From assembly GCA_032718475.1 (NCBI GenBank), contig JAUCBJ010007089.1, positions 1 through 43,818 of the forward strand: a DNA stretch of 43,818 nucleotides. Reading direction: 5' to 3'. Position 1 is the first letter of the stretch; each line of letters begins with the position of its first letter. The stretch comes from Nemertoderma westbladi (Eukaryota; Xenacoelomorpha; Nemertodermatida; Nemertodermatidae). Of this stretch, positions 23,101 through 33,159 are shown piece after piece. The position numbers were made by a program, and so were the translations under genes. The notes beneath the pieces were generated by a model that did no database searches, was not told where the DNA came from, and worked only from the letters and a program-made list of their open reading frames with translations.

Positions 23101-23145
23101 AAATGCAGCTGCAACGCAGCATGCCGATCCTAGTAGTAGTAGTAG

Positions 23146-23400
23146 TCATATGACACCCTATTATCAGCCTGTGTGTCATTGTGTGTCATTGGCGCCAGAC
23201 TGTCTGCGTGACACCTCCTATTTAGGCTAATTAGACCCTAATTGACAGATGTCATCAATTAATTAGTACAATTAAACCCTAATAGGTGTCTTATGGCTCC
23301 TAATTACGGTTTAATTTATTACCCTAATTAATCAGACTGATTAGCGCCCTGACACGCAATGGTCATCATTGTTGTCTAACTGTCGCAAAGCCGGCCAAAG
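23146..23400. other. Unassigned sequence rich in GTGTCA/TGACAC words
   Basis: It lies between the LINE tail and the right inverted repeat. It has repeated TGACACC and GGTGTC words (about 23147, 23198, 23286, 23350, 23401) and alternating CCCTAATTA-type words. No coding signal. Confidence 0.5.
23374..23393 (-). repeat. Right copy of the perfect 20 bp inverted repeat
   Basis: GTCTAACTGTCGCAAAGCCG, exact reverse complement of 20371-20390. A second small hairpin follows at 23401-23418 (GGTGTCA, TAAG, TGACACC). Inward of it, about 23347-23365 is a weaker match to the left subterminal hairpin. Confidence 0.7.
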
Positions 23401-23425
23401 GGTGTCATAAGTGACACCGTGGCTC

Positions 23426-23710
23426 TTTTATTTACTAATACTTATTTATTTGTATTTGTATTTCATTTTAATTTATTTATTTGTATTTAATTTTAATTAA
23501 TTATTTCTATTTATTTTTACTTTATTTATTTGTATTTAATTTTACTTTATTTATTTGTATTTAATTTTACTTTATTTATTTGTATTTAATTTTAAATTAA
23601 TTATTTGATTTTAATTTTAATTAATTATTTATATTTATTTTTACTTTATTTATTTGTACTTAATTTTACTTTAATTATTTGGATTACTTTTACTTTATAT
23701 ATTGTTTTCT
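23426..23710 (+). repeat. AT-rich minisatellite, about 25 bp unit
   Basis: Imperfect tandem copies of ACTTTATTTATTTGTATT followed by TAATTTT (25 bp), clearest at about 23515-23595, with TTAATTAATTATT variants on both sides. No coding capacity. Confidence 0.8.
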
Positions 23711-24380
23711 ATTTTTAGAATTACCAATAATTAGTTTATATATTACACACCGATGCTAAATGACGTCATTATTGTAATCATCTAACCATGGACTTGCAGC
23801 CTTATTTGGCCCTAGGGTATACAGCTCCCTTACTGGTAACTAATTACTCTATTGCATCCTACCCTTTGTCATCGTTATTCAATGACGCCACTCGGGCTCC
23901 CATTGAATAACATTGGGCAAACTTTATCTCGCCTTATATGACGTCATCAAAGCTGCTCTCTGATTGGTCTAATTATACATTCTTTTCTCCCTCCTGTCCC
24001 CCGATTGGCTATTCATTCTAGTCCCCCTCTATAATAGCCACCCATTCAGATGGGGGGGGGGGGGGGGCTCTCACCCACCTATCAATCACCTATCAATCAC
24101 CAGTTATGAATAAATGGATAATTGATCACCTCCAAAACTCTATTGCCGTTCATTATTAATCAGTTATTGGTCAGTCAAATAACCACGTATTAATCATATT
24201 TTACATGAGTTGAACATAAATTCTCTGCACTAGAGAGACAAACTCTGTTTAGGTGATTACTATACTAGGGGTCAACTTCATATCGACCCCTCACCGGGTT
24301 TAAAAGGGGCCGCATTATGGTGGAAAAGTTAGTCCCAACAACCAGCCTAACAGTTGGCCGCCTCAGCAGCTAAACTAGAC
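23711..24380. other. Unassigned sequence with a poly-G tract
   Basis: No gene recognised. TGACGTCA words occur near 23761 and 23939, ATTGG/CCAAT words recur (about 23960-24010), and a 16-base G run lies at 24052-24067. It could hold an old promoter or LTR, but nothing decisive is visible. Confidence 0.4.
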
Positions 24381-24810
24381 TCTGCTCCAAGGTAGAGGGC
24401 GTCTTTGTTCCCAAACCGTGCTCTAACACGGCTTCGCTGTCGCTGGGAAGGTAAGACGAATCCGCCTAAAGGACTGGGTTTTGGTGACTAGCCTTAAAGT
24501 GAGCTCTGCTCCAAGGTAGAGCGCGTCTTTGTTCCCAGACAGGGCCCTAACACGGCTTCGCGGTCGCTGGGAAGGTAAGACGATTCCGCCTAAAGGACTG
24601 AGTTTCGCTGGCTACCTAGCCCCAGAGCGCTCGGGCACTCTGTCCACTGGCTACTTAGTTCGTCCCAGGACCAACTATTTAGTTTTGGGGGCAAAGTAGC
24701 ATTGTCCCTATAGGTTTCGACTCTGTCAGTTACGGTAGTGTTTGTGCACACTGTCCGCTGGCTATACGGTTCATCCCAGGCTCGCCAGGACTGACCGTAT
24801 AGTTTTTGAG
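24381..24810 (+). repeat. GC-richer block with two small tandem duplications
   Basis: A unit of about 124 bp starting TCTGCTCCAAGGTAGAG occurs at 24381 and 24505, sharing AACACGGCTTCGC, CGCTGGGAAGGTAAGACGA and CGCCTAAAGGACTG. Next, a related pair near 24647 and 24757 shares CTGGCTA, TCCCAGG and GGGCAAAGTA. Within the second pair, short arms (ACTTAGTT/AACTATTTAGTT, ATACGGTT/ACCGTATAG) could fold. No credible frame covers it. Function unknown. Confidence 0.65.
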
Positions 24811-25044
24811 GGCAAAGTAACAGCTAACCGTTTGCGTCCAATCGGTCCCACCCCTGTTTGGACTCCGACGGCAACCTGGTGTTCTGCACTGTCACCAAGT
24901 TCCAATAGCGTGAAGCTGCACCAAGTTTATTACGACGTTTTAAGACTTTTCATAGATTTTCTGTGACCTTTTCTGTAACTATATTTTTTTTTCAGTGTAT
25001 TAAATAGCATAACAAAACGACTAAAAATACTGTATTTTCTGCAT
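24811..25044. other. Unassigned sequence
   Basis: No gene recognised. It leads into repeat R1. Confidence 0.4.
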
Positions 25045-25417
25045 ATTTTTAATTATTTTGAGGCTATACTTGGGATCCTAACGGACCCAAAGCACTCCTC
25101 ACCCGGTTTCCCTTTTCATCATCCCAGAGGTTTTTCTATGGTTCTACATTACACTATTATTATATGCCAGAAGGGAGCAATATACATTTGGGAAGAACAG
25201 AAATCACTGTGTTTTTGCACTATATTTAAAGGTTGTGGATGTCCGTAAATAACAAGTCATTGAAGGACCGTGTTGCGTGTTCTAGTGGGAAATATTTTAT
25301 ATCAGCCGGGAACCAAAACAATAAGGGAAAATATAGCACCCCTTTGAACTTTTAGAGATTCAAAGCCGTTTTAGGAGCTTATCGTGCTAAAGAGCACGAG
25401 AAATCCATTACATCCAC
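25045..25417 (+). repeat. Dispersed repeat R1, plus copy
   Basis: It matches the reverse complement of 15775-16110 in order: GAGGCTATACTT, GGACCCAAAGCAC, CAGAGGTTTTTCTATGG, ACAAGTCATTGAAGGACCGT, AACCAAAACA and TTTTAGGAGCTTATCGTGCT. A LINE fragment in the opposite orientation begins at its right edge. No open protein frame. Confidence 0.65.
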
Positions 25418-25619
25418 TGTGGCTCGAAAGAACTTAGTCTTCAGGTGCCTGGGGAGATCTGATTTCCAGATGGTATCCATTTTTGATAGAGCTACCCAAG
25501 CCTAGGCTTTCCTAACTTCTATGTCCTTTTTGCTACTCTCTATCCATGACCCAAGGTACTGGAAGTTGTCAACCTTCCTCAGTTGATTATTATCAATGGT
25601 TGTCAAGTTTCCATCAACA
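25418..25619 (-). pseudogene. LINE-2x relic, downstream half
   Basis: Read on the minus strand it gives LTTIDNNQLRKVDNFQYLGS, WIESSKKDIEVRKA, a stop, AWVALSKMDTIWKSDLPRHL and KTKFFRATV. This is the post-RT region matching 32395-32465 in the LINE inside the hAT element. It is the downstream half of a fragment whose upstream half is at 27151-27420; the 1.5 kb TTAA element at 25624-27146 splits them in mid-frame. Confidence 0.8.
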
Positions 25620-25623
25620 TTAA

Positions 25624-27146
25624 CCCTATTAGTACCGGGCTATAAAATGTTGTACAAATACCGGCGGGGGGGGGGGGGGGGGTCATATTGACCCCCCCCC
25701 CCCCCCCCCTCTAAAATCTACAAATATTTACGAAAACGTCTGATTTTTTGTTTGTACGTAGGTATCACTAGTCTGGATCCGACCGAAAATAAAAATTTCG
25801 AGAAAATGTACTAGGGTGGTGGTTATATTGCAACACCAAAATTACAAGTAGTGCAAAATTTTCACAAAATTTGAAAGTTACATTTTCGGCTATTTATTTT
25901 TCAATACAGGTTTTCAGGGGTGTAAAATACATTGGAAAATATTTAAAAATGATATGATTACTATAAATGGCTGTTTAGTCCTCTCTGCGTAGGAAAAAAA
26001 TGAAAAAAACAAGTAACCAGCACTTTTCAGTTAGAACACAAAATTTTTAATTCACTTATACGATGCTATAAATTCGCATTTTCAGGTTTTCGAGGGCGCT
26101 GATTTTAATGGAATACATTTCTAATATGCCAGATCATTGCTACTTTATTTTTCGGCGTAATTTGGCAAATTTTGGTGCTAGCACCAAATTTCGTACCCAT
26201 CACCAAAAAGTACAAGTTTGCGATGTCCAGTGCTGTTTTTATTCAGGACCCTCATAAACCCGTATAACGCAAGAAACAAGGTGATACTATCTACTGATCA
26301 ATTTGCATATTTTCCAAAATTTGGTGCTGGCACAACAACTTTCAGTCACCCGCGAAAAATACAAGTTTGAGAACTCTTATGAAATTTTTACTGATTCCAT
26401 TGAATTCAGAACCATCACAAACCCGTTTAACGCAAGAAACAAGGTGACACAATCAATGGATGTATTTGATGGATTTCAAATTTTGGTGTTTGATATGTCT
26501 AGTTCGATAATTATATATTCCATTGAATTCAGAACAGCCATAAAGCTCTAAAACGCAAGAAATAAATTGTCACAAGCAATTTTATATATTGAATAGATTT
26601 TCAAAATTTCGTGCTAGCACCAAAATTTGCACACAGCACCGAAAAATACAAGTTTGATACGCTTGGTGCAACTCGTATATATTTCATCGAATCCAGAACC
26701 CCAAAAATCCCAATTGCGTAAAAAACAAGTTTCAAACAATCAATTTACAAAATTGACATATTTCAAAATTTGGTGCTGGTACCAAAATTTGGCACCCACC
26801 GAAAAAAACAAGTTTGAAATTTCTAAATCAATTTATATGAATTCCATCCAATTTCTAACACCAAAAAACCGGTGTAAATCAAAAATAGAGATGTTACAAT
26901 TCATATTTAATGAAATGTAATTTTCAAAAAACGTCTCAAAAAAAGTGCCAAAAGTAGGGTTAAAAAATGGTGCTATAACGCGAAAAGTACCCAATATTTT
27001 TGAAAACGGTTTTCACTACTAGGAAGACAATAGATTTTTAGGAAAAGTCATAAAATTTCAGATTCCCAACTGCGTTTGTTTCAGAATTATAATAAAAAAA
27101 CCACGGGGAGGGTCATATTGACCCCCCCCCCCCGGGTTTAATAGGG
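25624..27146 (+). mobile_element. Complete TTAA-target (piggyBac-like) element PB1, non-autonomous
   Basis: It is flanked by TTAA at 25620-25623 and 27147-27150, and removing it with one TTAA rejoins a LINE reading frame. The left end CCCTATTAGTACCGGG and the reverse complement of the right end CCCTATTAAACCCGGG match at 13 of 16 positions. TTAA duplication and CCC-starting ends are hallmarks of piggyBac elements; no transposase is present, so it would move in trans. Inside each end is a G-run/C-run palindrome around TCATATTGA (25666-25709 and 27105-27133). The body has decayed tandem units with the GGTGCTAGCACC palindrome (about 26170-26790), shared with PB2. Confidence 0.8.
25666..25709. repeat. 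G17-TCATATTGA-C18 palindrome
   Basis: A run of 17 G, the 9-base spacer TCATATTGA, then 18 C. It can fold into a long hairpin or, on either strand, G-quadruplex. Counterparts lie at 27105-27133 and 29908-29940. Exact lengths may be unreliable. Confidence 0.9.
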
Positions 27147-27150
27147 TTAA

Positions 27151-27420
27151 AGGTCATGAATTCGGTCTTGGTAGCATTTATATGCAATCCAACCTCCTTT
27201 GCAGCCCTCTCCACTTTATTCAGTAGAAGCTGTGCATCTGCTAGCGTATTAGATAGCAGGGCGATGTCATCCGCAAAGTCGGTGTCTGTGACTGTAGTAG
27301 CCGGATATCTACTACTTCTACGTCATAGTAGTGTGAATCCCAGATCGTTAAGCTTTGTGGCCGTCCTCATTGCGTAAACCAGTACAATTACAATTACAAA
27401 TAGTAATGGCGCCAATGGTA
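27151..27420 (-). pseudogene. LINE-2x relic, upstream half with RT motif C
   Basis: The minus strand gives GAPLLFVIVIVLVYAMRTAT, a short gap, then SRRYPATTVTDTDFADDIAL-type sequence, LLSNTLADAQLLLNKVERAA and KEVGLHINATKTEFMTF. FADD is the RT catalytic motif C. It matches 32200-32400 of the LINE in the hAT element but retains the segment deleted there (ERAAKEVGLHINATKTEF). Truncated at both sides. The frame continues into 25619 once the TTAA element is removed. Confidence 0.8.
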
Positions 27421-27426
27421 GCCACC

Positions 27427-27545
27427 TTCCAGTACGCCAGTACGTCCTAAAGGACACTGGGTTGGACACTTGAAGATGCGGATAATCTCGCGAATGTCAT
27501 GGGGGAGAGGGAGTTGTGGCGGTGCAACTTTGTTGATAAGCCGGT
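27427..27545 (+). pseudogene. LINE-1x 3' fragment
   Basis: It matches 22996-23100 (segment LKDTGLEDADDLANVMGDRE, then LWRCNFVDKP), with a few insertions and changes. It abuts the inverted LINE-2x relic. Too short and damaged to code. Confidence 0.75.
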
Positions 27546-27605
27546 ATTCTTAATGCACGCTGCATTGGGCTTGCCAATTGTGGATTGCATGGTTTTATGC
27601 ATTTG

Positions 27606-28439
27606 TTAAGGGGGGGTATACCCCCCTCAGGTAAAATTTTCAAATTGTTGTTTCTTTATTTCACCTAGAGCAGAATTTAATGAGGATTACAAATCTGAAA
27701 ACCGCTTAGTGAGACCTCTTTCAGTTCTCGAATTATCACTGTTTTTCCGTATGACGGTCTGTCCGTCAAATTGTAAGAAAGACAGAAGACCGACAGACAG
27801 ACAGATAGACTAGATTCCACCAAAAATTAAAACTGACATCGGAAATGAAATCAGCGACCCCGAAAACCCCCGTAATGAACATTTTAGCTCGTTGGTGTGC
27901 ATCCTTCGTGCCAGAAATAATTAACCAACCAGAACGCAGACAGCCAATTTTGGCGGGACGGTTTAAACTTTGAAGGGCATTTTCTCGGAATGACATTTTT
28001 CATTTTCAAATTACTACTCCTCCGTCATTTTTCAACCAATTTTCTTCTTTTATGGCTCATTCGAACGAGCTTTGGAAGCTCTTTAAAAGTTATCTTATGG
28101 AATTTTGATAAATATTACCATTTTTTATAATTAGCCAATTTTAATTAAAAATATGATAAGTAATTAATTAATTAAAATAAAAATGGCTAATTAAAAATTC
28201 TATAAGATAACTTTTGTAGAGTCGATCACGCTGAGTCCAAAAAAGTTGGTTTCAAGAAATTTGGATCAAAATTGAGGGACTAGTAGCAATTTTAGTGAAA
28301 TCTTTAATTCCGCCGCCAGCCGCTAGGGGGAGGCTACAAATTTTCAAATTTCACTATAAAGGCTATTTGGCCTTCCATACAGTTGTTGACAATGACAAAA
28401 TAGCAATATTATCATTTAACACTATTTGACAGCCATTTT
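27606..28439. other. Unassigned sequence with GACAGACA-type repeat
   Basis: It begins TTAAGGGGGGGTATACCCCCC, a small palindrome. At about 27777-27900 a GACAGACA run is followed by AGACTAGATT and GGAAATGAAATCAGCGAC, matching 33529-33640 inside the hAT element. ATTAATTA-rich inverted segments occur at 28110-28220 (ATAAGATAACTTTT near 28203 is the reverse complement of AAAAGTTATCTTAT near 28084). A lone CCGCTAGGGGGAGG box near 28319 resembles the boxes of the tandem array. No gene recognised. Confidence 0.5.
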
Positions 28440-29953
28440 AAAAAAAGGGACCATTCTAAAATCTACAAATTTTTACGAAAACGTCTGATTTTTTGTTTGT
28501 ACGTAGGTATCACTAGTCTGGATCTGACCGAAAAAAAAATTTTTCGAAAAAATATACTGGGGTGTTTATATTGCAGCACCAAAATTACAAGTAGTACACA
28601 ATTTTCACAAAATTTGAAAGTTACATTTTTCGGCTAATTGTTTTTCAATACAGGTTTACTGGGGCGCAAAATAGATTGGAAAATATTTAAAAATGAAATA
28701 GTTACTATAAATGGCTGTTTAGTCCTCTCTGTGTAGGAAAAAAATGAAAAAAACAATAAACCAGCACTTTTCAGTTTGAACACAAAATTTTTAATTCACT
28801 TATACGATGCTATAAATTCACATTTTTAGGTTTTCTTGGGCGCTGATTCTAATGGAATACAACTCTAATATGCCAGATCATTGCAACTTGTATTTTTCGG
28901 CGTAATTTGGCAAATTTTGGTGCTAGCACCAAATTTCGTACCCATCACCAAAAAGTACAAGTTTGCGATGTCCAGTGCTGTTTTTATTGATTCCATCGGA
29001 TTCAGGACGCTCATAAACCCGTATAACGCAAGAAACAAGGTAATACTACTGTATCTTCTGATCAATTTGTTTATTTTCCAAAATTTGGTGCTGGCACAAC
29101 AATTTTCACCCACCGGCGAAAAATACAAGTTTGAAAACTCTTATGAAATTTTTGCTGATTCCATTGAATTCAGAACCCTCACAAACCCGTATAACGCAAG
29201 AAACAAGGTGACACAATCAATGGATGTATTTGATGGATTTCAAATTTTGGTGCTAGCACCACATTTTGCACCCACTTCCGAAAAATACAAGTTTGATATG
29301 TCTAGTTTGATAATTATATATTCCATTGAATTCAGTCCACCCATAAACCTCTATAACGCAAGAAATAAATTGTTACAAGCAATTTTATCTATTGAATGGA
29401 TTTTCAAAATTTCGTGCTAGCACCAAAATTTGCACACAGCACCGAAAAATACAAGTTTGATACGCTTGGTGCAACTCGTATATATTTCATCGAAACCAGA
29501 ACCTCAAAAAACCCCAATTGCGAAAAAACAAGTTTCGAACAATCTATTTACAAATTTGACATATTTCAAAATTTGGTGCTGGCACCAAAATTTGGCACCC
29601 GCCGACAAAAACAGGTTTGAAATTTCTAAATCAATTTATATGAATTCCATCCAATTGCTAACACCAAAAAACCGGTGTAAATCAAAAATAGAGATGTTAC
29701 TTAATGTTATTTAATGAAATGAAATTTTCATAAAACGCCTCAAAAAAAGTGCCAAAAGTAGGGCTAAAAAATGGTGCTATAACTCGAAAACTACCCAATA
29801 TTTTTGAAAACGGTTTTCACTACTAGGAAGACAATAGTTTTTAGGAAAAGTCATAAAATTTCAGATACTCAACTGCATTTGTTTCAGAATTATAATAAAA
29901 AAACCACGGGGGGGGGGTCATATTGACCCCCCCCCCCCCCGGGTTTAATAGGG
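28440..29953 (+). mobile_element. TTAA-target element PB2, left end missing
   Basis: From about 28452 onward it aligns with PB1 from 25711 (shared ACGAAAACGTCTGATTTTTT, TAGGTATCACTAGTCTGGAT and more). It ends with the same C run and TTTAATAGGG followed by TTAA at 29954-29957. The expected left end is not seen. The body has five tandem units of 162-168 bp (GG of GGTGCTAGCACC near 28919, 29087, 29249, 29413 and 29575), better preserved than in PB1. Because most unit lengths are multiples of three, one frame stays open across several (28881-29420), giving a repeated peptide of the type FQNLVLAP...EKYKF...SIEFRT...NPYNARNK. I regard that frame as a by-product, not a gene. Confidence 0.75.
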
Positions 29954-29957
29954 TTAA

Positions 29958-30025
29958 GCCGGCATAGCATCTCAATGTGCAGTTTCAATACAGCAAGCCG
30001 ATTATAGTAGTAATAGTAGTACACA
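29958..30025 (+). pseudogene. LINE-1x 3' UTR fragment
   Basis: The order GCCGGCATAGCAT, a TGCAG block, then AGCAAGCCGATTATAGTAGT parallels the end of the LINE at 23083-23140, including its TAG-type tail. PB2 ends immediately to its left, suggesting PB2 inserted into a LINE copy. Confidence 0.6.
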
Positions 30026-30286
30026 TTCAGGTCACCAGCAATGACTTTGATATTATTGTGTTTCGGAAAGTCCTTTATGTGAGATACTTGAATATGTCGT
30101 TAGATAAATAAAGTTAAATAAAAGAAGTTAAATAATTAAGTAATACATCTGGTGATATTATTGTTTGTGTAGAGTAAACATGTGTTCGTCTGCTCTCTAT
30201 TGTACAGTATAAAGCAATATGTTTGTTACATGATGCGGGAAATCATTATATTTTTTAATATACGAAAATTAGAGACTTAACCCTAT
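30026..30286. other. Unassigned AT-rich sequence
   Basis: Nothing recognised. Confidence 0.4.
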
Positions 30287-30290
30287 CCAT

Positions 30291-30781
30291 ACCGGGGTAC
30301 TTTAGACGCTCAAACTACCGGGGGGGGGGGGGGGGGACTTTTGGGGACGTAAAGTTTGGAAGCATATAACTTTGTGTGGTGTGATGATATTACTTTAAAG
30401 TAAAAAGTTTTAGATACAAAATTTATTCCTCTATTCAAATATGCCACACACTAATGCTGAAATATAATATTTATATACTATAATTATGTTTAAATTGATA
30501 TTAAATTTATATTAAATTGATTGAATTTTAAATTTCCCGCCTATAATTGTTCAGCAATAATATGACAGTTTCAGAGACAGGTCAGTTTACGAGTCATTTT
30601 CATGGTCATAAATAATAATATGAAAATTAATTTTTGTTTTAAGATAAAGAATAATAAATTTTAGGAAAAGTAACGGAATTTCACTTGCAATAAATGTGGT
30701 TTGGCTTTGAACCAAGCAATCAAATAAAGTGCGTCTCCAAAAGTCCCCCCCCCCCCCCCCCCCCCCCCGGTATGGATAGGG
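30291..30781 (+). mobile_element. Complete short TTAA-target element PB3 (MITE)
   Basis: 491 bp flanked by TTAA at 30287-30290 and 30782-30785. The ends are inverted: CCCTATCCATACCGGG at the left and its exact reverse complement CCCGGTATGGATAGGG at the right (16 bases). A G run (30319-30336) and a C run (about 30744-30767), with ACTTTTGG and its complement beside them, extend the inverted ends. The middle is AT-rich without a frame. It is a non-autonomous piggyBac-like element by TTAA target and CCCT start; sequence relatedness to PB1 beyond the CCCTAT and CCGGG parts is weak. Confidence 0.85.
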
Positions 30782-30785
30782 TTAA

Positions 30786-31522
30786 TTAATTATATTAATT
30801 AAACCTTTTTTATATAATTTAGGTTGGTTTATCTAAAGAACCTTACAGTACCTAGGCCCCTCACTATGTACCATGTTGCATAATTTTGTATAATTCCTCA
30901 TTTCAGTATTTACGCAGTCTGTACAACTTTCAATTATGTAGTATTTTCTATTATTGCCATTGTAAATGATATTTGTGTAATATCGAAAAGTTTGGATAAA
31001 TTAATATGTTATTTACGATTGAGTTTTGCCTATTATCCCCCCTGGAACCTCTATAATATATATTTTTCATATATTATTCCAATTTATAAGTCCAGTCAGA
31101 TCTTTATAAAACTTAGCTGCTTCATCTGGCTCTGAGACATTTGGTTGGACTGTAGCAACATACAGTATTACTTACTGTTGTATTGGGATTCCCATAAAAT
31201 GTTGCAATCATGACCCTCTGGAATATAATAATATGAATAACAAAAGTAAAGATAGATCTTGAAACGCCCCATATTTATATTATCTTTACTTGTGTCCATT
31301 ACCAAAGGCCTTTACGAATGCAACTGGGATTTCGTTATACAATAAATAACAGACACAACATTCTGTTGTTACCAAAAGTGCCATTGATTTAAGCCTGTGA
31401 AATTCCACACCTAGTGTAGTTGGCATTACACAAGGCACCAAAACTGTGTAGTTTTGATTGAAATAGTTGGCGTAATAATATACACACAGTGGAACATAAA
31501 GATATTATTTAATACCTAAATT
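30786..31522. other. Unassigned AT-rich sequence
   Basis: Nothing recognised between PB3 and PB4; only short spurious frames. Confidence 0.4.
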
Positions 31523-32097
31523 TTAAACCCTTTGCGTACCAACAATTAAAATTTTCATTCTAAATAATTCAGGACCATGTTCATTAATTATAGCTTAACC
31601 CCCAGTACCGAAGAGTGCCGCCATTACATATTTTATCCTGACCCCCAGGGGCGGCAGGGCAGTGCCGGATTAACCTTAAGGCATATAAGGCACGTGCCTT
31701 AGGGCCAGACGAAAATACGGGCCATTTTTTCTCAGCGAGTCTGTGAAAAAAATTATTTTTCTCTTTCGACTATTTCCTATCACTAGATTTGTGGTAGAAA
31801 TTGCAAAATTGTAGCTCAATCGACCGACAGCTGCTTGTGTTATTAGTTCAAGACCTGATAGCAGGGAAATAATAAAATATGGGCAGTAAAACAATAAAAT
31901 GCTAATTATGAACAATGGAGAATTTAATTTTATTTATTTGTGGGGAATTATTTGTAGTTATGTACTTAAAACTTTCTAGAACAACTAAATACAAGATGGA
32001 ATTTCATAAAAATTTCCAGAAGGTCGGAGTAACTATCGAGACACACCTGGAACCTAAAAAAATTGAATTTTTTTTGTTTCTATGTTTGAGGGTCACT

Positions 32098-32880
32098 TAA
32101 TTGCACCAAAAACCAAAAATGACACATTTTCGAAGTTTATATTAGAAATTGGTGAAACTGAGTTTTTCTCAATCCTGGCTGGCGTACTGCAAGGTGACAC
32201 ATTAGCACCATTACTATTTGTAATTGTGCTGGATTACGCAATGAGGACGGCCACAAAGGGTGAAGATCTGGGATTCACACTTCAAGAACGCAGAAGTAGT
32301 AGATATCCGGCAACTAAAGTCACAGACACCGACTTTGCGGATGACATCGCCCTGCTCTCTAATACGCTAGCAGATGCACAGCTTCTACTAAATAAAGTGG
32401 ATACCATCTGGAAATCAGATCTCTCCAGACACCTGAAGACTAAGTTCTTTCGAGCCACAGTGGAAAGTGTATTTTTATACGGGGGTGAGACCTGGACACT
32501 GACTAAATCACTTGAACAACGAATTGATGGTTGCTACACAAGACTACTAAGGGCAGCCCTAAACATCAGCTGGAGACAACACATGACAAACGCCGAGCTT
32601 TATGGTACAATACCACCTGTATCAACCACCCTCCGTGAACGCAGATTAAGATTCAGTGGGCACTGCTGGCGAAGTAAAGACGAGGTCATACCAGATCTAC
32701 TTCTCTGGCAACCAACTCATGGAAAGCGTAGTCGTGGACAACCTGCCATAACATATATAGATCAACTTGAAAGGGATACTGAACTTGGGAGAAACGAAAT
32801 TGCGACAACTATGGAGAATCGGGAAGCCTGGAAGGATCTCATTTCCACTGTCCGAGTTCGCTCGACCTAGTAGTAGTATA
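32098..32880 (+). pseudogene. LINE-2x RT fragment with in-frame internal deletion
   Basis: An open frame of about 260 codons (32082-32870) with RT motif B VLQGDTLAPLLFVIVLDYAM and motif C DFADDIALLSN, then an abrupt jump from LADAQLLLNKV to DTIWKSDLSRHLKTKFFRAT. About 80-90 codons found in relatives (for example AAKEVGLHIN to DFQYLGSW) are missing, yet the frame is kept. It continues LYGGETWTLT, RLRFSGHCWRSKDE and a C-terminal AWKDLISTVRVRST, stop TAG, and a short TAG tail at 32868-32877. RT motif A and everything before it are missing, so it has no activity. It is a 5'-truncated insertion in the hAT element. Confidence 0.85.
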
Positions 32881-33159
32881 TTAGAAATACATTTGATAAT
32901 TGTTTTAAACATATTATGTTTTTAGAGGTTCCACAATTGTGTCTCGCTACTAAAAACCTGCTGCGAAAATTTCAGCCTATTCCATCAAGCTGTTCTCGAG
33001 AAAAAGGTACATTTATTTCGAAATTTCACGAAAAATAAGATGCTGAGAAAAACGCATTTTAAGTTTTCAAACCTTCCCGCTAATTTAATGTAAAACGCGG
33101 GAAATTTCAAAAATAAGCCAAAATATAATAAACTACTCCAGCGAAAATTTACCAACCAA

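Larger units (their letters stand above)
20745..23145 (+). mobile_element. LINE-1x retrotransposon, longest copy, 5'-truncated
   Basis: Coding similarity begins about 20762 inside the apurinic endonuclease domain (WTHSGPSGHKSQIDHILFRR, then FSSDNRLIVAKVRL) and continues into the RT polyprotein. The 5' UTR, any ORF1 and most of the endonuclease are missing. The frame shifts once near 21376-21420, between DADDSRQSS and LTGRKSQPTTKVKAESPADR. After the TAA at 23098-23100 a short 3' UTR ends in a TAG trinucleotide tail (about 23131-23145). The endonuclease motif normally ending in SDH reads SDN. It matches the copies at 19570 and 27427 and the traces at 29958 and 43385, so the family was active in this genome. 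The clade is not assigned. Confidence 0.85.

Noticed and set aside
28881-29420. 179-codon frame as a new gene
   Set aside because: It is the translation of tandem units in a TTAA element, with no start context or independent support.
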